Below, piece after piece: positions 47,419 through 58,340 of a stretch of 64,000 nt of DNA. The DNA comes from Acestrorhynchus altus (lineage: Eukaryota; Chordata; Actinopteri; Characiformes; Acestrorhynchidae). A program made the translations under genes and the position numbers. The stretch lies in NCBI GenBank assembly GCA_034509495.1, contig JAVGWO010000026.1, positions 3,263,832-3,327,831 on the forward strand. Reading direction: 5' to 3'. The notes beneath the pieces were generated by a model. The model had not been told where the DNA came from. It did not search any database and saw nothing but the letters and a program-made list of their open reading frames with translations. Numbering within the stretch: position 1 is the first letter of the stretch; each line of letters opens with the position of its first letter.

Positions 47419-48748
47419 GCTAGGATGAGAGAAAAAAACAAACAATCAAACAAAATAGAATTAGGCCTGTTGTGGAGCTGTTATTGTCCTAATGCATTTT
47501 GAATAAGACTGGAGGTCCCTGTCTTCATTACTGTTGGTAGTGGGGCTGCAGAAGTTAAAAAGACATCATGGATGCTGACACAAGACTGTTTCTTCTGGGT
47601 AAGTGGTAATGATGTATGAGGGTGGACGCTTATCTCCACGCAGGGCAGATGGTTGTGATCTGTGGGGAACATCTGTGGGATGCCTTGCTGACCTAGACGG
47701 TTTAGAAATGCAGTTTGAAGTAGCCTCAGAGAAGACTCCTCATCTTTTGTAATCTTCATTAACTGTAACACTGTCATAACTGAAAAATCAGTCTTTGTAA
47801 TTATGCATGTGGTCCCCCATGCGGTCCTTATGCATGTAGGCACAGAATGCATCTAATTATCACTTAGTTTGAGACTCTTTTCTAGGCTACTCATAAACAG
47901 GAGTAGGGTATGGCTAACATATTTGTGTTGTATTTGGAACATATGGTTCTGGATAGAAATCCTTGATTGGTACAGAACTTTCACATTAGGTGAAAGTTTA
48001 TTTAACTGACTGAAAATATACTTCCCACATTCACATTTTTGGTTCTTTAAAGAAACGTTGAAAGGTCCCAAAATGGCTCTTTACTGTCATGCCACAGAAG
48101 ACCTTTTTGTTTCCTCCCTGAATCAGTGCACTGGAACACAGCTTGGTGGTTATCGCGATTCTATCTGTGCTGTATGTGTGTGAATGAATGTATATTCAGA
48201 TGTGGATTAAGCACACTGTTCTTCAGAACACCCCACCCTCTGTGCTCATACAGTCCTCCAGGTGGATGGTCGCTTCCGGCACAGAGGAAGCCGGGCTTCT
48301 GCTGGTGTTTTTGTTGAATGCTGATTAAGATTGGCAAAGCATCCTTAGTATCTTTGAATGATGACATTGAGTTAATTTTTACATGTCATTCATTTTGAGC
48401 ATGTATTACTGATATACTGAAGAATTTTGGGGATATGACAATAATAAAGAATTAGATACAAATCAATTATATAGTAGTAATGTTCTGCTGCATATGGTAT
48501 GATTTTATACTATTACAGTTTTCTTAAATTTCAATGAAGAAAATAATGCAATATATTGTCTTTGCTTACAGTATTGGGTAACAGGCTGAATTCATAATAT
48601 TCTATAGTGAGGCAAATTGTGGTTGCCTGATTTTTTGACAAATACACAAGTCTCTGGGGTTTGGCCATGGTCTTGATATCATGACAGCATTGGGGTTTCA
48701 GTCATTTCTTTTAATCATTTTTATAAATGTGAACATGTTTTTAGGCTT
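47419..48748. other. Non-coding stretch
   Basis: The 123-residue minus-strand frame at 47481-47852 has no recognisable domain. I see no gene. Confidence 0.35.
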
Positions 48749-48787
48749 TGTGTGTGTGTGTTTTGTATGTGTGTGTTCTCAGTGTGT

Positions 48788-48858
<71 letters not shown>

Positions 48859-48862
48859 TGTG
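48749..48862. repeat. (GT)n microsatellite
   Basis: Interrupted at first (48749-48790), then a long clean GT array to 48856. Confidence 0.98.
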
Positions 48863-48960
48863 ATAAACTGGCCCCTGTCCAGGGGTATTCCTGCCTTGTG
48901 CTCGATGATTCCAGGTAGAAGTTTCTGATCCACTGCATCTTATTCAGGACAAAGTGATAA
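48862..48960 (-). mobile_element. Dispersed repeat D, reverse copy
   Basis: GATAAACTGGCCCCTGTCCA, GGGGTATTCCTGCCTTGTGC and CTGATCCACTGCATCTTATT are complements of the repeat at 34915-35056. As there, the side that follows GGGCACCAGT is joined directly to a dinucleotide array. Confidence 0.65.
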
Positions 48961-49099
48961 GAGACTGACCATACTTCATGGCTAAATATTGGTTTTTATT
49001 TTGCTTAGAGGATATTTAAAACAGTTCACACCTCAGAAAGCCTGGAGGATATTGGATAACTAGAGTGGTCTGAGCTAAAATGATGCAATAACTTTGAGG

Positions 49100-49385
49100 A
49101 TTAAGGTTATTTGTACGGTTAGATTGGACAAAGCTATTTATAATAACAAGATACTCAATATACTTTTCACACATGGACAGAACAGTAAACATGCTCTGAA
49201 TGGCTTTGTATTTGGTATTAAACGCTGAAAAACATGTAAATTGAATCAAACTGATTACTTACATTATGATGTGCCATAACATCAAAACAATTGTCATGGT
49301 TCGACAGGACCTTGCAGTTTCCTATTTGTATCATGTAGGTTTGAAGCCTAGAAAATAGTCTTGTATTTTGGGTTCTAAGAGTTAA
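49100..49385 (-). mobile_element. Family P element, fragment
   Basis: ACATGGACAGAACAGTAAAC at 49172, TTGTATCATGTAGG near 49326 and the right terminus TTTTGGGTTCTAAGAG followed by TTAA (49382-49385) match the family. The left end is not clear. Confidence 0.65.
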
Positions 49386-49892
49386 ACATTTTTTGAGATT
49401 TTCTGAAATCATCATATTAAAATATAAAGTGGAGTATGGAGTATGGAGGCCTTATGGAGAGCACTTCAATCCTACTTTTTAGTGTGAGCATGCACTGTCC
49501 CTCAACTGCTGGTTTGATGACTTGGAGAGCCACTACATATGAGTTGGTTTTATTGCTAGTGATAATGAAGGACACTAAACATATAAATATATATTTTAAA
49601 AATCATTTGCAAAATGGAATTAATAGAAATGTACTTTCAGGAAAAACATTAGCACAATTCCTATGTCTTAATAATAGTTACATTTCCTTTCTTTGACTAA
49701 AATACGTCAGATAAATAGGCATTTAAGTAGTAATAAATGTGGTTTGTCCAAACTTTTTCTTCAAGAAAATTGCATTTCTAATAATTATATTTTACAAATA
49801 ATTAAAATAAAGACATTTCTTTGGTTTTAGTTGTTTACTTATATTACCTCCATATCTCAATTTTGTTAAAATGAAGATTAAATGTCCATAAG
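49386..49892. other. AT-rich non-coding stretch
   Basis: No gene or recognised repeat. Confidence 0.35.
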
Positions 49893-50830
49893 TGTCACAT
49901 GTCAGTCCTGTTGACCTCTGTCTTCCTGTCTTGTCCTAGTTGTTGTTTCTCCCTATGTGCTCCTAAGCAAATGAGTTGTGTGTGTTTTGGTCCTTGTCTC
50001 CTCCCTTGCTTCGCCCCTTACAAGCTGTGTCTTGTAACCCTGCCCCTTGTTTTCATGTCCCAGGTATGGTCAACGTTGTGTTTGTATTTAAGACCCTTTG
50101 TCTCAGCTTGTCTTTGTCAGTCCTTTTGTTTCCTTCTTGTGTGAGGTCATGGCAGTTTGTTACTAAGTGTCATGTCTGCCCTCTATCAGTCCAATTTACC
50201 TCTGTCTTCCTGTCTTGTTGTTGTGGTTGTTGTTAGTTTCTCCATGTGCTCCTAAGCACATGGGTTGTTTGTTTTTGTCCTTGTCTCCCCCCTTGCTCTG
50301 CCCATTCCCATTTGTGTTCGATTTGTAACACTGCCCCTCCATCATGTCCCAGGTGCTGTCTATGTCAAGGTTGTATTTAAGCACCCTTTGCTCGGTCTGT
50401 TCGTCAGTCCACTGTTATGCTAACAGTGTATGTAGTCACTGATTCTTTGTTTCCGTCATGGTTTTTTTTTTGCCGGCTGGCTTTGTTTTCCAACTTGTGA
50501 GAGTAAGCCAGCTTGTTTGGTTTGTTTTCTGTTATGTTTTAGTCAGTCATTTGCTTAGTAGTTCAGTTTGTTTCATTTGTTTTGTACTGTTTGTTTTTAA
50601 TTAAATCATAACCCCAGCGGTTAGCTCCACACCCTCGTCCTTGTTCTGTCTGCTCGCACTTGACACCAAGTCTGTTAGCTGTGGTGTTTCTTTTTTGTCT
50701 AGATTTGTGTTCTTGTATCCTGTGTTTATAGTATTATTGTTTGTTTCATGGTTTGTTTGTTTTCTTTGTCATTAAATCCTCAACCCCTAATTATTTTACC
50801 TGCCTTGTCCAGTTCACAACCCTGAAAAGG
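49893..50830 (+). mobile_element. LTR (outer), split by a second LTR
   Basis: The left part 49893-50167 starts TGTCACATGTCAGTCC and shares CTCTGTCTTCCTGTCTTGT, ATGTGCTCCTAAGCA, TCCTTGTCTCC, CTGCCCCT and CATGTCCCAGGT phrases with 50168-50380. The right part 50666-50830 resembles the 3' part of the same LTR type (TTTGTTTCATGG, TTTGTCATTAAATCCTCAAC). The two parts together look like one LTR into which a relative has inserted. The style (T-rich body, CATGTCCCAGGT, ATTAAA near the end) recalls fish Ty3/gypsy LTRs. This is from memory. Confidence 0.65.
50168..50665 (+). mobile_element. Solo LTR (inner), 498 bp
   Basis: It begins TGTCATGTCTGCC and ends CACTTGACA, giving the inverted TGTCA/TGACA ends. 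The flanks are CTAAG (50163-50167) and CCAAG (50666-50670), an imperfect 5-bp target duplication. It contains a TATTTAAG box-like motif near 50377 and an ATTAAA signal near 50600, as expected for an LTR. No internal retrotransposon genes are present, so it is the product of LTR-LTR recombination. Confidence 0.75.
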
Positions 50831-51880
50831 TTAAATGTTAAAAGTAATTTTTTATGTAAAATGTTATTTAATTCCAATAACTCATTTACTTATTTAAAAA
50901 TGTATCAAAAATGTCCCCCAAATTTGTTACGACTCTCCCCCTATCACATACAATGCTTCCGACACATGCTTCTTCTGATACATGTAAGGCCAGCTACTGC
51001 ATCTTTCTGAACTGTTGCCTTGTGTAACATGGTTAAGTACAGTGACTCCAAGCAAAGCTTCAGGTCTCCCCAGCTCTAATGGCTAATGGTTGACAGACTG
51101 CCATCGTACAGGGTATGATGTGGGGAGGATGGTCAACTGAGAGTCAGCTTCTGTGAATTTTTTTTTTCAAAGTGTGAATATGCAGTTAATCCATAAAAAA
51201 TCTGCAAGTTCTGGGCTCTGTAATTGTCCTTTTCCACAAAAATCTGTAAAGGAGAATGTGAAACCCTTGTACCATTTAAAGGATCCTGCTCAAGCTTTTT
51301 TTTTTTTTTTTGAGAATCTCCTTTATTCCATCACTAATCATTTTGAGTTTTTAATGTAATGAAGCTCAGAAGAGGCCCACACACTAATCAAAGGAAGTCA
51401 AATTCAAACTAATTTCCACAAGATATTTAAATAGGAAAAATAATCAGTGCTTTTAATGTAACCGCATTTGAGAGATGGAAGCCATTTCAGTTCAACAGTG
51501 GCAGGAAATGCGGGTTCACCTCTCCTTTTTTCCTCTCTTTTCTCTCCCCCATTCTACTCTCATTCAAACACTGTCCTCAACCTGAGCTGATTTTCATTAA
51601 GCATCCAGTTGAGGTGCAGCAGAATTTTAAACGCTGCTACTAAATAAACCTTGCGAAAGGTTAGAGGAAGCAAGCTTTTAAATCTTTCATTGTGCATTCT
51701 GATTATGGCCCCAGTCAGAGCCGCTTTGTATCATCCATGTTAAGCCTCCACAGTGTCAGGCTCCACCTGTGCAGCTCGAAAGCAAAGTTTACAGAACAAG
51801 TCTCTCGCTCAAACCATCACCTCACCAACCCCTGCACCCCACCCACTCACCGCCTGTGACATCGTTCCCTAGGGCATCAA
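50831..51880. other. Non-coding stretch, possible regulatory DNA
   Basis: No gene. T-runs lie at 51158-51168 and 51297-51311. 51590-51770 is unique, balanced in composition and rich in ATTA-type motifs, a candidate conserved element. Confidence 0.3.
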
Positions 51881-51901
51881 TGTGTGTGTGTGTGTGTGTG
51901 T

Positions 51902-51932
<31 letters not shown>

Positions 51933-51966
51933 GAGTGAGAGAGAGAGACAGAGACAGAGACAGAGA
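51881..51966. repeat. (GT)n, (GA)n and (GACA)n compound microsatellite
   Basis: GT at 51881-51932 with one GA, then GA and AGAGAC units to 51966. Confidence 0.96.
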
Positions 51967-52194
51967 TAAAGAGGTGTACAGCCAGTTTGTATCAACACCA
52001 CAGTCTGCCAAATGCATGTGTGCAAGAATATATACACATAACGTAGTGAGTGTGTACAATAGTGCAGATGACCGACCAATACAAGTTAACTTTTTACGGG
52101 CACACCCACAAACACTCCCATACAAGATTCTTTCTAGTTATGTGAGGCTTCACCATATCTTGTACAGGTAGTCATTCATTTCCCTCATGATCCC

Positions 52195-52455
52195 TCTAAT
52201 ACAATAAATATTTCATAGTGGTTTCTAAGATAGAGTGCTCTCTAACACTTGCTGCAGCAAAGCAGCCCCAAACCACGACATTTCCACCCCCATGCTTCAC
52301 AGTTGTTATGAGGTTATTGTGCATGAATGCTGTGTTTGGTTTAGCAAACACACTTTTTATTTTGCCAAAAATAATTCAGCTTTGGATACACGTGTCCAAA
52401 ACACATCGTTTCGGAAGTCCTGATCTTTGTCTATTTGTCCTCTTGAAAACTTTAG
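52195..52455 (-). mobile_element. Tc1-like fragment, further lineage
   Basis: GCAGCAAAGCAGCCCCAAAC, CACCCCCATGCTTCACAGTT and GCTGTGTTTGGTTTAGCAAA are complements of the region that encodes the PKHGGGS-like catalytic segment of fish Tc1 transposases. The plus-strand frames here are shadows. Confidence 0.75.
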
Positions 52456-53008
52456 ACTTACCCTGAAGTTGGAAACAGTGCGTGTTTACTGCTCTGTCCG
52501 ATCAGCGAGAGGGTGGGGCTGATAATGCCCGTATTCAGATACTGAAGTAAAGCAGGGGCTTTTTTTGCTCACAGATTTCAGAATATAAGTCCTCACTATG
52601 TGGAATACTGATACATAAATAATAAAAATAATAAAGGATGTTGTACAGGTTGTACTGTTATACTGTCAAGTATTTTGAAGAACATATTTTTATAAATATC
52701 CTTGTCAATCTAATCATTACAAATTACTCATCAAAAGTATTGCATTTTCAGCTCAGAAACACTCTGGATGAACTTATTATCATATGTGAAATTATTTTAG
52801 TCGTCATAAGCAAAAAATGATTACAAAGGTTGGTGGTATTACAAATGGTTAAAATCATTCAAATATTTAAATTCTTTATATTATTTTAATTAATCTCCTG
52901 AACAATATCTGGCATGTGTGACTGTCTACTATTAATACATTCTAATATTTTTTGTATTCAAACTACAAAAACATCCAACAAAATTCACCTAAGGTTCTAA
53001 AAGGTTAG
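52456..53008 (+). mobile_element. Family P element, 5'-truncated copy
   Basis: GTGTTTACTGCTCTGTCCGA near 52481, ATCCTTGTCAATCTAATCAT near 52699, ATATCTGGCATGTGTGACTG near 52905 and ACAAAAACATCCAACAAAA near 52966 are in family order. The right terminus is AAGGTTCTAAAAGG, and the adjacent TTAA has changed to TTAG. The left end is replaced by the Tc1-like fragment. Confidence 0.75.
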
Positions 53009-53009
53009 A

Positions 53010-53080
53010 CATGATGCAGAGAGTCATCCTCCAGAGAGTGTGATTCTATTGGCAGTACTTCTCTACAAGGACTAGACAAG

Positions 53081-53150
<70 letters not shown>

Positions 53151-53235
53151 ATTTGCACATCTGTGTCAGCAGTAGGGGTAACTAAAAGTAGCTGAATATG
53201 TTCATTAGAAGGGTGTCCACAAACATTCAAAAATT
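53010..53235 (-). mobile_element. Family B element carrying a grown (GT)n array
   Basis: CCTCCAGAGAGTGTGATTCT, ATTGGCAGTACTTCTCTACA, GACTAGACAAGCTGTGTG, then (GT)n at 53082-53149, then GCATTTGCACATCTGTGTCA and GGTGTCCACAAACATTC. In the sister copies, the same place has only a few GT units. Confidence 0.85.
53082..53149. repeat. (GT)n microsatellite inside family B
   Basis: About 34 uninterrupted GT units. Confidence 0.98.
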
Positions 53236-53257
53236 CACTTTATTTCTCAAGGAAGCA

Positions 53258-53258
<1 letters not shown>

Positions 53259-53300
<42 letters not shown>
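53259..53300. repeat. (CA)n microsatellite
   Basis: 21 uninterrupted CA units. Confidence 0.98.
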
Positions 53301-53302
<2 letters not shown>

Positions 53303-53572
53303 CTGTCTGCTCCAATATATTATCTCACAAAATAACAGAATAATGCAGTACTGCACAATTATGATTCAAATATGCAGCCAGCAGAAACGCATAGGTTGAC
53401 TGGAACTCACACATGCATGCATACACACTAGACAGAGCATGGAGAACCCTAAGGCTGGTTCAGCAGGGCAAATCACACTAAGAGTTTCCTTTCTCAGCCA
53501 CACAAAAACTGCTACTTTGTATTTTAATTAATGAATGCCAGTGTTTTCAAAATGTAAATCAGGTGTGGGGTG

Positions 53573-53575
<3 letters not shown>
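53301..53575. other. Non-coding spacer
   Basis: No gene or recognised repeat. Confidence 0.35.

Positions 53576-53663
<88 letters not shown>
53576..53663. repeat. (GA)n microsatellite
   Basis: About 43 GA units with one GG step. Confidence 0.98.
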
Positions 53664-53666
<3 letters not shown>

Positions 53667-53757
53667 AGTCTTGATTTTTTTCTGCTATTCATTTTCTCTT
53701 AGATAGCCAGTGTCAGACTAGATTATATTACTCCCCATCCACCCAATACACACTCAC

Positions 53758-53758
<1 letters not shown>

Positions 53759-53807
<49 letters not shown>

Positions 53808-53813
53808 ACACAC
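53759..53813. repeat. (CA)n microsatellite
   Basis: CA array with one TA interruption near the end. Confidence 0.97.
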
Positions 53814-54279
53814 CCTTACTGTTTCCTTTTTCATCTCCTCTCCTGCTAGGCTCTGATATTTATCAAGCTTTCACATATTAAACTATGTCTGTGTTGCTGA
53901 TGGAATATGCAGGATATTTGGATCAGAGAGGGGATGAGTATTTTAAATGTACACACTTTTAATCAAAGCATACACCAGGGACACCAAGCTTTTCAACAGG
54001 ATCTCCATGCAAATTACCATGTTGTCCTCTTTGGTTTAGAGGAATTTACTATATTAAAAACTATTCAGGTTTATTTGGAAAACAAGAAACTTTTGCACAT
54101 GTGTAAGTGTTTGTATTTATAAATGACTGTACATGCTTGGGAATAACATCCAAAAAAAGTCTTCTTGTGTTGTCAGCGCTCACCTTTCTGCAGGATAGAA
54201 AGATGGTCTCTTACCATCAAACCAGGAGGCCTTGAAATATATATATAAATTTATATACATTACTTAAAATAATACTTAA
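53814..54279. other. Non-coding stretch
   Basis: No gene recognised. Confidence 0.35.
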
Positions 54280-54730
54280 AATAACACTTAAAATATTGTC
54301 AAGTCAGACAAAGATGTAAATCTACAGAACAAGAGTCCTTATGAAACTCAGGATCAGAGTACCACATGGATACATATGATACATGTATCATAACAAATTG
54401 CAAGACTTACCCTGACCATCATTATGATGAGATGAATTATCTTTGTGTAATTCAACTTGGAAAACATTCATAATACATATTTGATCAAAGCATGGTCAAT
54501 TCATACAAATATTTAAATGAGGAATTCTTCCAAATGAAGAAATATTTGAGAACCCCAGGATCTAATTGAAATGACAATATCTGGCATGTGTGGCTTTCTG
54601 TTATAAAAATATTTATAGTTTTCAGTGAATGATAGCATTCCAAACTGCAAAAACATCCCAAACACTGTGACAGTGACAGTGATAATTGAGCATAACTCAA
54701 AGAAATGCAAGGAGTCCCAAGAATTCTTAA
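54280..54730 (+). mobile_element. Family P element, shortened copy
   Basis: TATGATACATGTATCATA (54375-54392), a perfect 18-bp palindrome, is followed by ACAAATTGCAAGACTTACCC as in the copy at 9046. Then come ATATCTGGCATGTGTGGCTT near 54577 and GCAAAAACATCCCAAACACT near 54647. The right edge is TTAA at 54727-54730. The middle section is deleted relative to 52456-53008. Confidence 0.72.
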
Positions 54731-54761
54731 AAATGTTTGAGATTAACTAAAATTGAATGAA

Positions 54762-54763
54762 TG

Positions 54764-54827
<64 letters not shown>
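54762..54827. repeat. (GT)n microsatellite
   Basis: About 32 GT units with one TTT interruption. Confidence 0.97.
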
Positions 54828-54829
<2 letters not shown>

Positions 54830-56964
54830 ACTGTTTGGGCCCTTGACTGTATAAAGATAAGGAATAAGGTCACTGTTCAGCCCCAACTGGTTCTTCTCAG
54901 AAAAAAACAATGAGGCTGCACAATGCTTTATCAATGAGCTGTTAGTGTGAGATCTGGACCTAATTAGAAATGAGGCGACATCAGTCCAGTGACTGTGTGT
55001 GGGTGTTAGAGTAGAGAAAAGGAAATGTGGTAGAGAAAACATGTGACTAAGTGAAAATGTTAGCAAATGTTACAAGTGTGATTATGAGGTGTTTGTCAGC
55101 TTGTCCTCATGCTCCAGTTCTGTACCCAGTATCTTCTACTAGATGTCTCTTTGCAATGTTTACCTTATCTAGTGATTTAGTTTACTACCATGTTCTGCTA
55201 CTCTGCTCTGTTCTTTTTTTTAGCTATTGCTAGATTGGAGAAGCTGTGTAGAATGTAAATAATGAAAAAATATATAATATTGTTAAATAAATTTAGGATG
55301 GACTTGAGGTTCATCATATAACATGCATTAACATTAGCAGCATGCCTCGAGCTATTGCTCATTAATCCCACAGGTTTACTGGAGATTAAATGACAAATTA
55401 ACTGTAATAGTGTAATATACAGTTGTACTGCTGCTGTAGACTTTCACAGTTTTTATTTAAGTCATAAATTCCAATGTAAGACAACCAGAAACCGATTTCA
55501 CCTCACATTATGTGTGTTACGTTCATTGTGAAACAAGCATTGCATAACAGGTCCAGTCATCATGCACATTGCATCTGACCACATAGTTTTGCACATTTTA
55601 ATGGATATTAAAACTGGTTTAATGGATATTCTGTCCATTTTTACCATTTCTGACACAAACTCAGCCAAAGCTGCTGTAAAATAGGAAAACCAATGAGCCT
55701 TTTGGGGAAACAGAAAAGATTTTAACACCAGTAGTCTGATGCACACTGAGTACTGAATATCAGTAGGCCCAGTACAGTGAGTATCAGAGCACTGCAGAAC
55801 TAACCCCACTAGCAGCACAAAAGGTGATGGGTCTATCTTTTTAAGACACTGGTAATACATCAAGCTTGGCCACACATCTGAACTGACTCACACTCTGGTG
55901 TGTCAAATGTTCCAAATAAATAACAAAACAAAACATCTGAAATTACATTTTATTTACACCAAAGAAGCTTTTCTATTCACACAGACAATTCTAGCTAGAC
56001 ACCACTGGTCACAACCATTACCAGCCACTGTGTTGTCTAATGTGAGTGGTAATGCCTTAAATGACATATTTGTGGTACACGTGATATTGTGAACTGAGGA
56101 ATGTTAAGAACTTAAGAAATGGTCTGTCCCATCCAACTGGCATCCATTACCATGCCATAAGTACATGAGTGTAAATGAAACTGGATTTTTTTCTTGTAGT
56201 TTGGATGTCAGCACCATGGACAGCACCACACGTGATTCCAGTCTACTGTATTGTTGTAATTAAACCTTTTTAAGCAAATTGTGATCCCATGTAGATTTCA
56301 TTAACTGAATTTCTTATATGAATACTCCAATTCAGTTCAAACCTGACACAAGAAGGGTTGTAATTAGTGTAATGTTACTGTAATTTGACATTAAAATACT
56401 GCATACATGCTCAAACGCAACATTTGCATACTTATAATCATTTTATGTCAATGCCTTAAATGGAGAGAATTATCTATAAAAAGATCTATAGAATATATGT
56501 GATATAATGTATATCTATATATATATATATTGTACACACTCTGGCTTTACTAGTTGGTAAAAGAGTCTATTCATGTATTTTCACAGCATGGTGCTGTTTT
56601 AAGTGAGCCAGGCTGTGTATGTCCAGCTTTTAACTGGAATGCTTTTAGGCATGGTTCCCCTCTCAGGCTCACTTTAAGGAATGAGTCACAAACATTTTCT
56701 GTAATCATACTCAAAAATAACTGTTCTGCTTTTTTCTCTAGTTTTTGCCATGCAAAAATATTTTTCTTCCACAACTATAGCAAACATGGTAATGCTTCAT
56801 TTAAAGGGTACCTAAATAGGGGCATCAAAATGTATTCATAAGCAATTAAATAAAATAAAATAAAATAAATATGATTTATTTTAAACTTTAATTTATTTTT
56901 ACATAAATTTATATTTATGAGAAGCTTATGCCAGTACACGCAAAATGCCATTTTATGTAAACTG
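54828..56964. other. Long non-coding stretch
   Basis: About 2.1 kb with no recognised gene. The 125-residue minus-strand frame at 55498-55875 has no known domain and a composition like its surroundings. A short TA/AT run lies near 56513-56530 and AAAAT units at 56851-56870. Confidence 0.35.
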
Positions 56965-57285
56965 ACAGCACCTACTGCCATTGCTTAAAAAAGATAAAAC
57001 AATGTGACTGCAGTCACACCACCCACCCTGCAAAACTAGCCATAAATTGTCAGCATAACACCAAGAAGGACAAACCACATCCAACAGGATTAACAGTGGA
57101 TGCAAGAGGAAGCTGTCTGAAAGGGATGTTCGGGTGCTAACACGGACTGTATCCAAAAAATGTCATTCCCAAGACGAATTGACACTGTATTGGCTGCAAA
57201 AGGAGGCCCTAGTACACCATACTAATAAATGATTGTGGTCTAAAACCAGGTGTTTCAGTTTCATTGTCCAACCCTGTATATTTTC
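56965..57285 (+). mobile_element. Tc1-like element, lineage 7, internally deleted
   Basis: The 5' coding part (GCAAGAGGAAGCTGTCTGAA, AGGGATGTTCGGGTGCTAAC, ACTGTATCCAAAAAA) jumps at about 57160 directly to the last codons (TGTCATTCCCAAGACGAATT, GTATTGGCTGCAAAAGGAGG) and the 3' end (TGGTCTAAAACCAGGTGTTT, TTCATTGTCCAACCCTGTAT). Almost the whole catalytic domain is missing. The remaining halves are well preserved, which suggests a fairly recent loss. Confidence 0.88.
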
Positions 57286-57899
57286 CTATCATTAGCAATG
57301 TGCATTTATGAGCACTCACATGATTTCATTGCAATATTTGTCAGGGAACACACTTTTTTTCCAATTACGGTAATATGTTTATGCAAATCATAGTCTCACT
57401 TAGACATTCTATCATTTGGTGAATTTTATTCAGCAAGGTTAACTTTAAGAGGGAATTCACCATCAAACTTCACAATTCATCAAAATATGGGTTAATTCTG
57501 GGCTTTTCCTCTGGGTTTTTCTTTCTCTACATTTCTTTTGTTCCATCTCTCTGTCTGTTTTTGTTCTTATGTTCTTTTTTGAGCTATGTACAAGCAGCGA
57601 GTTCCCCAGAATGTGGCCCTTCTAAAGCCCCAAGCAATGCTAGAAGGAAGCAGCAGCCCAGTAATCCAGCTTACAAACATCCAGAGACACCCCCGCCCCC
57701 CATATACACAAAGTGATCCAGGTCCCAGTGCATATATTGGTGCTATATCCTATAAGCATAAATTAAACTGTAATACTTTACATTGAGCAAATGAGCAGAA
57801 AACATCCTTAACAGAGCAAAAAAGTGTGTGCCACTGGTCAGCCTAAACATATAATTGACCATTTGCAGCCCTACATGGCCTTCAATGATGGGATTTGCA
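57286..57899. other. Non-coding stretch
   Basis: No gene or recognised repeat. Confidence 0.35.
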
Positions 57900-58340
57900 T
57901 ACTGTTAGTGAATTTAGGAATGTGAAGAGATATGTTTTAAGATTACAATTAAAATATAGAGAGAATTTGACTGTTTGGCCAGTGTTGAGTTCCAGAGTTA
58001 AAGAGCAAAACAGAATTCTTGTTCATCAAATCCTTGGAGGCTGGATGGAAGAATTGTACCTCAGCTGAAAAAGACCTGAAAGTGCAAAAGAGTAGGTAAA
58101 GATAAAGATCAGACAAATAAGGAGCAAGATATTTAAGAGCTTTATTGAGCAGCAGAAGAAATTTGAATTCTGTGCAGTATTTTACAGGAAGTCTGTGGAC
58201 ATGTTGGTGAATGGATGTAATGTGGTGATGTGAGCAGGTGTAGGTGAGGAGACTGGACCATTTGAGTTTGTGAATGGAGGATTAGCTGATGCTAGCTGAT
58301 GCCATTTTCCAGAATGGAGATAAACTAGGCTAAAGAGATG
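57900..58340 (-). mobile_element. Possible LINE 3'-end fragment
   Basis: AAGATATTTAAGAGCTTTAT, TTTGAATTCTGTGCAGTATT, TTTACAGGAAGTCTG and GTAATGTGGTGATGTGAGCA resemble the region before the 3' end of fish non-LTR retrotransposons in reverse orientation. The layout parallels 2300-2600 and 61250-61480, but the sequence is not clearly the same family. Confidence 0.4.

Noticed and set aside
47481..47852. 123-residue open frame on the minus strand
   Set aside because: No recognisable domain or protein-like pattern and no supporting context.
55498..55875. 125-residue open frame on the minus strand
   Set aside because: No domain, no clear repeat and ordinary composition. A frame of this length is expected by chance in 64 kb.
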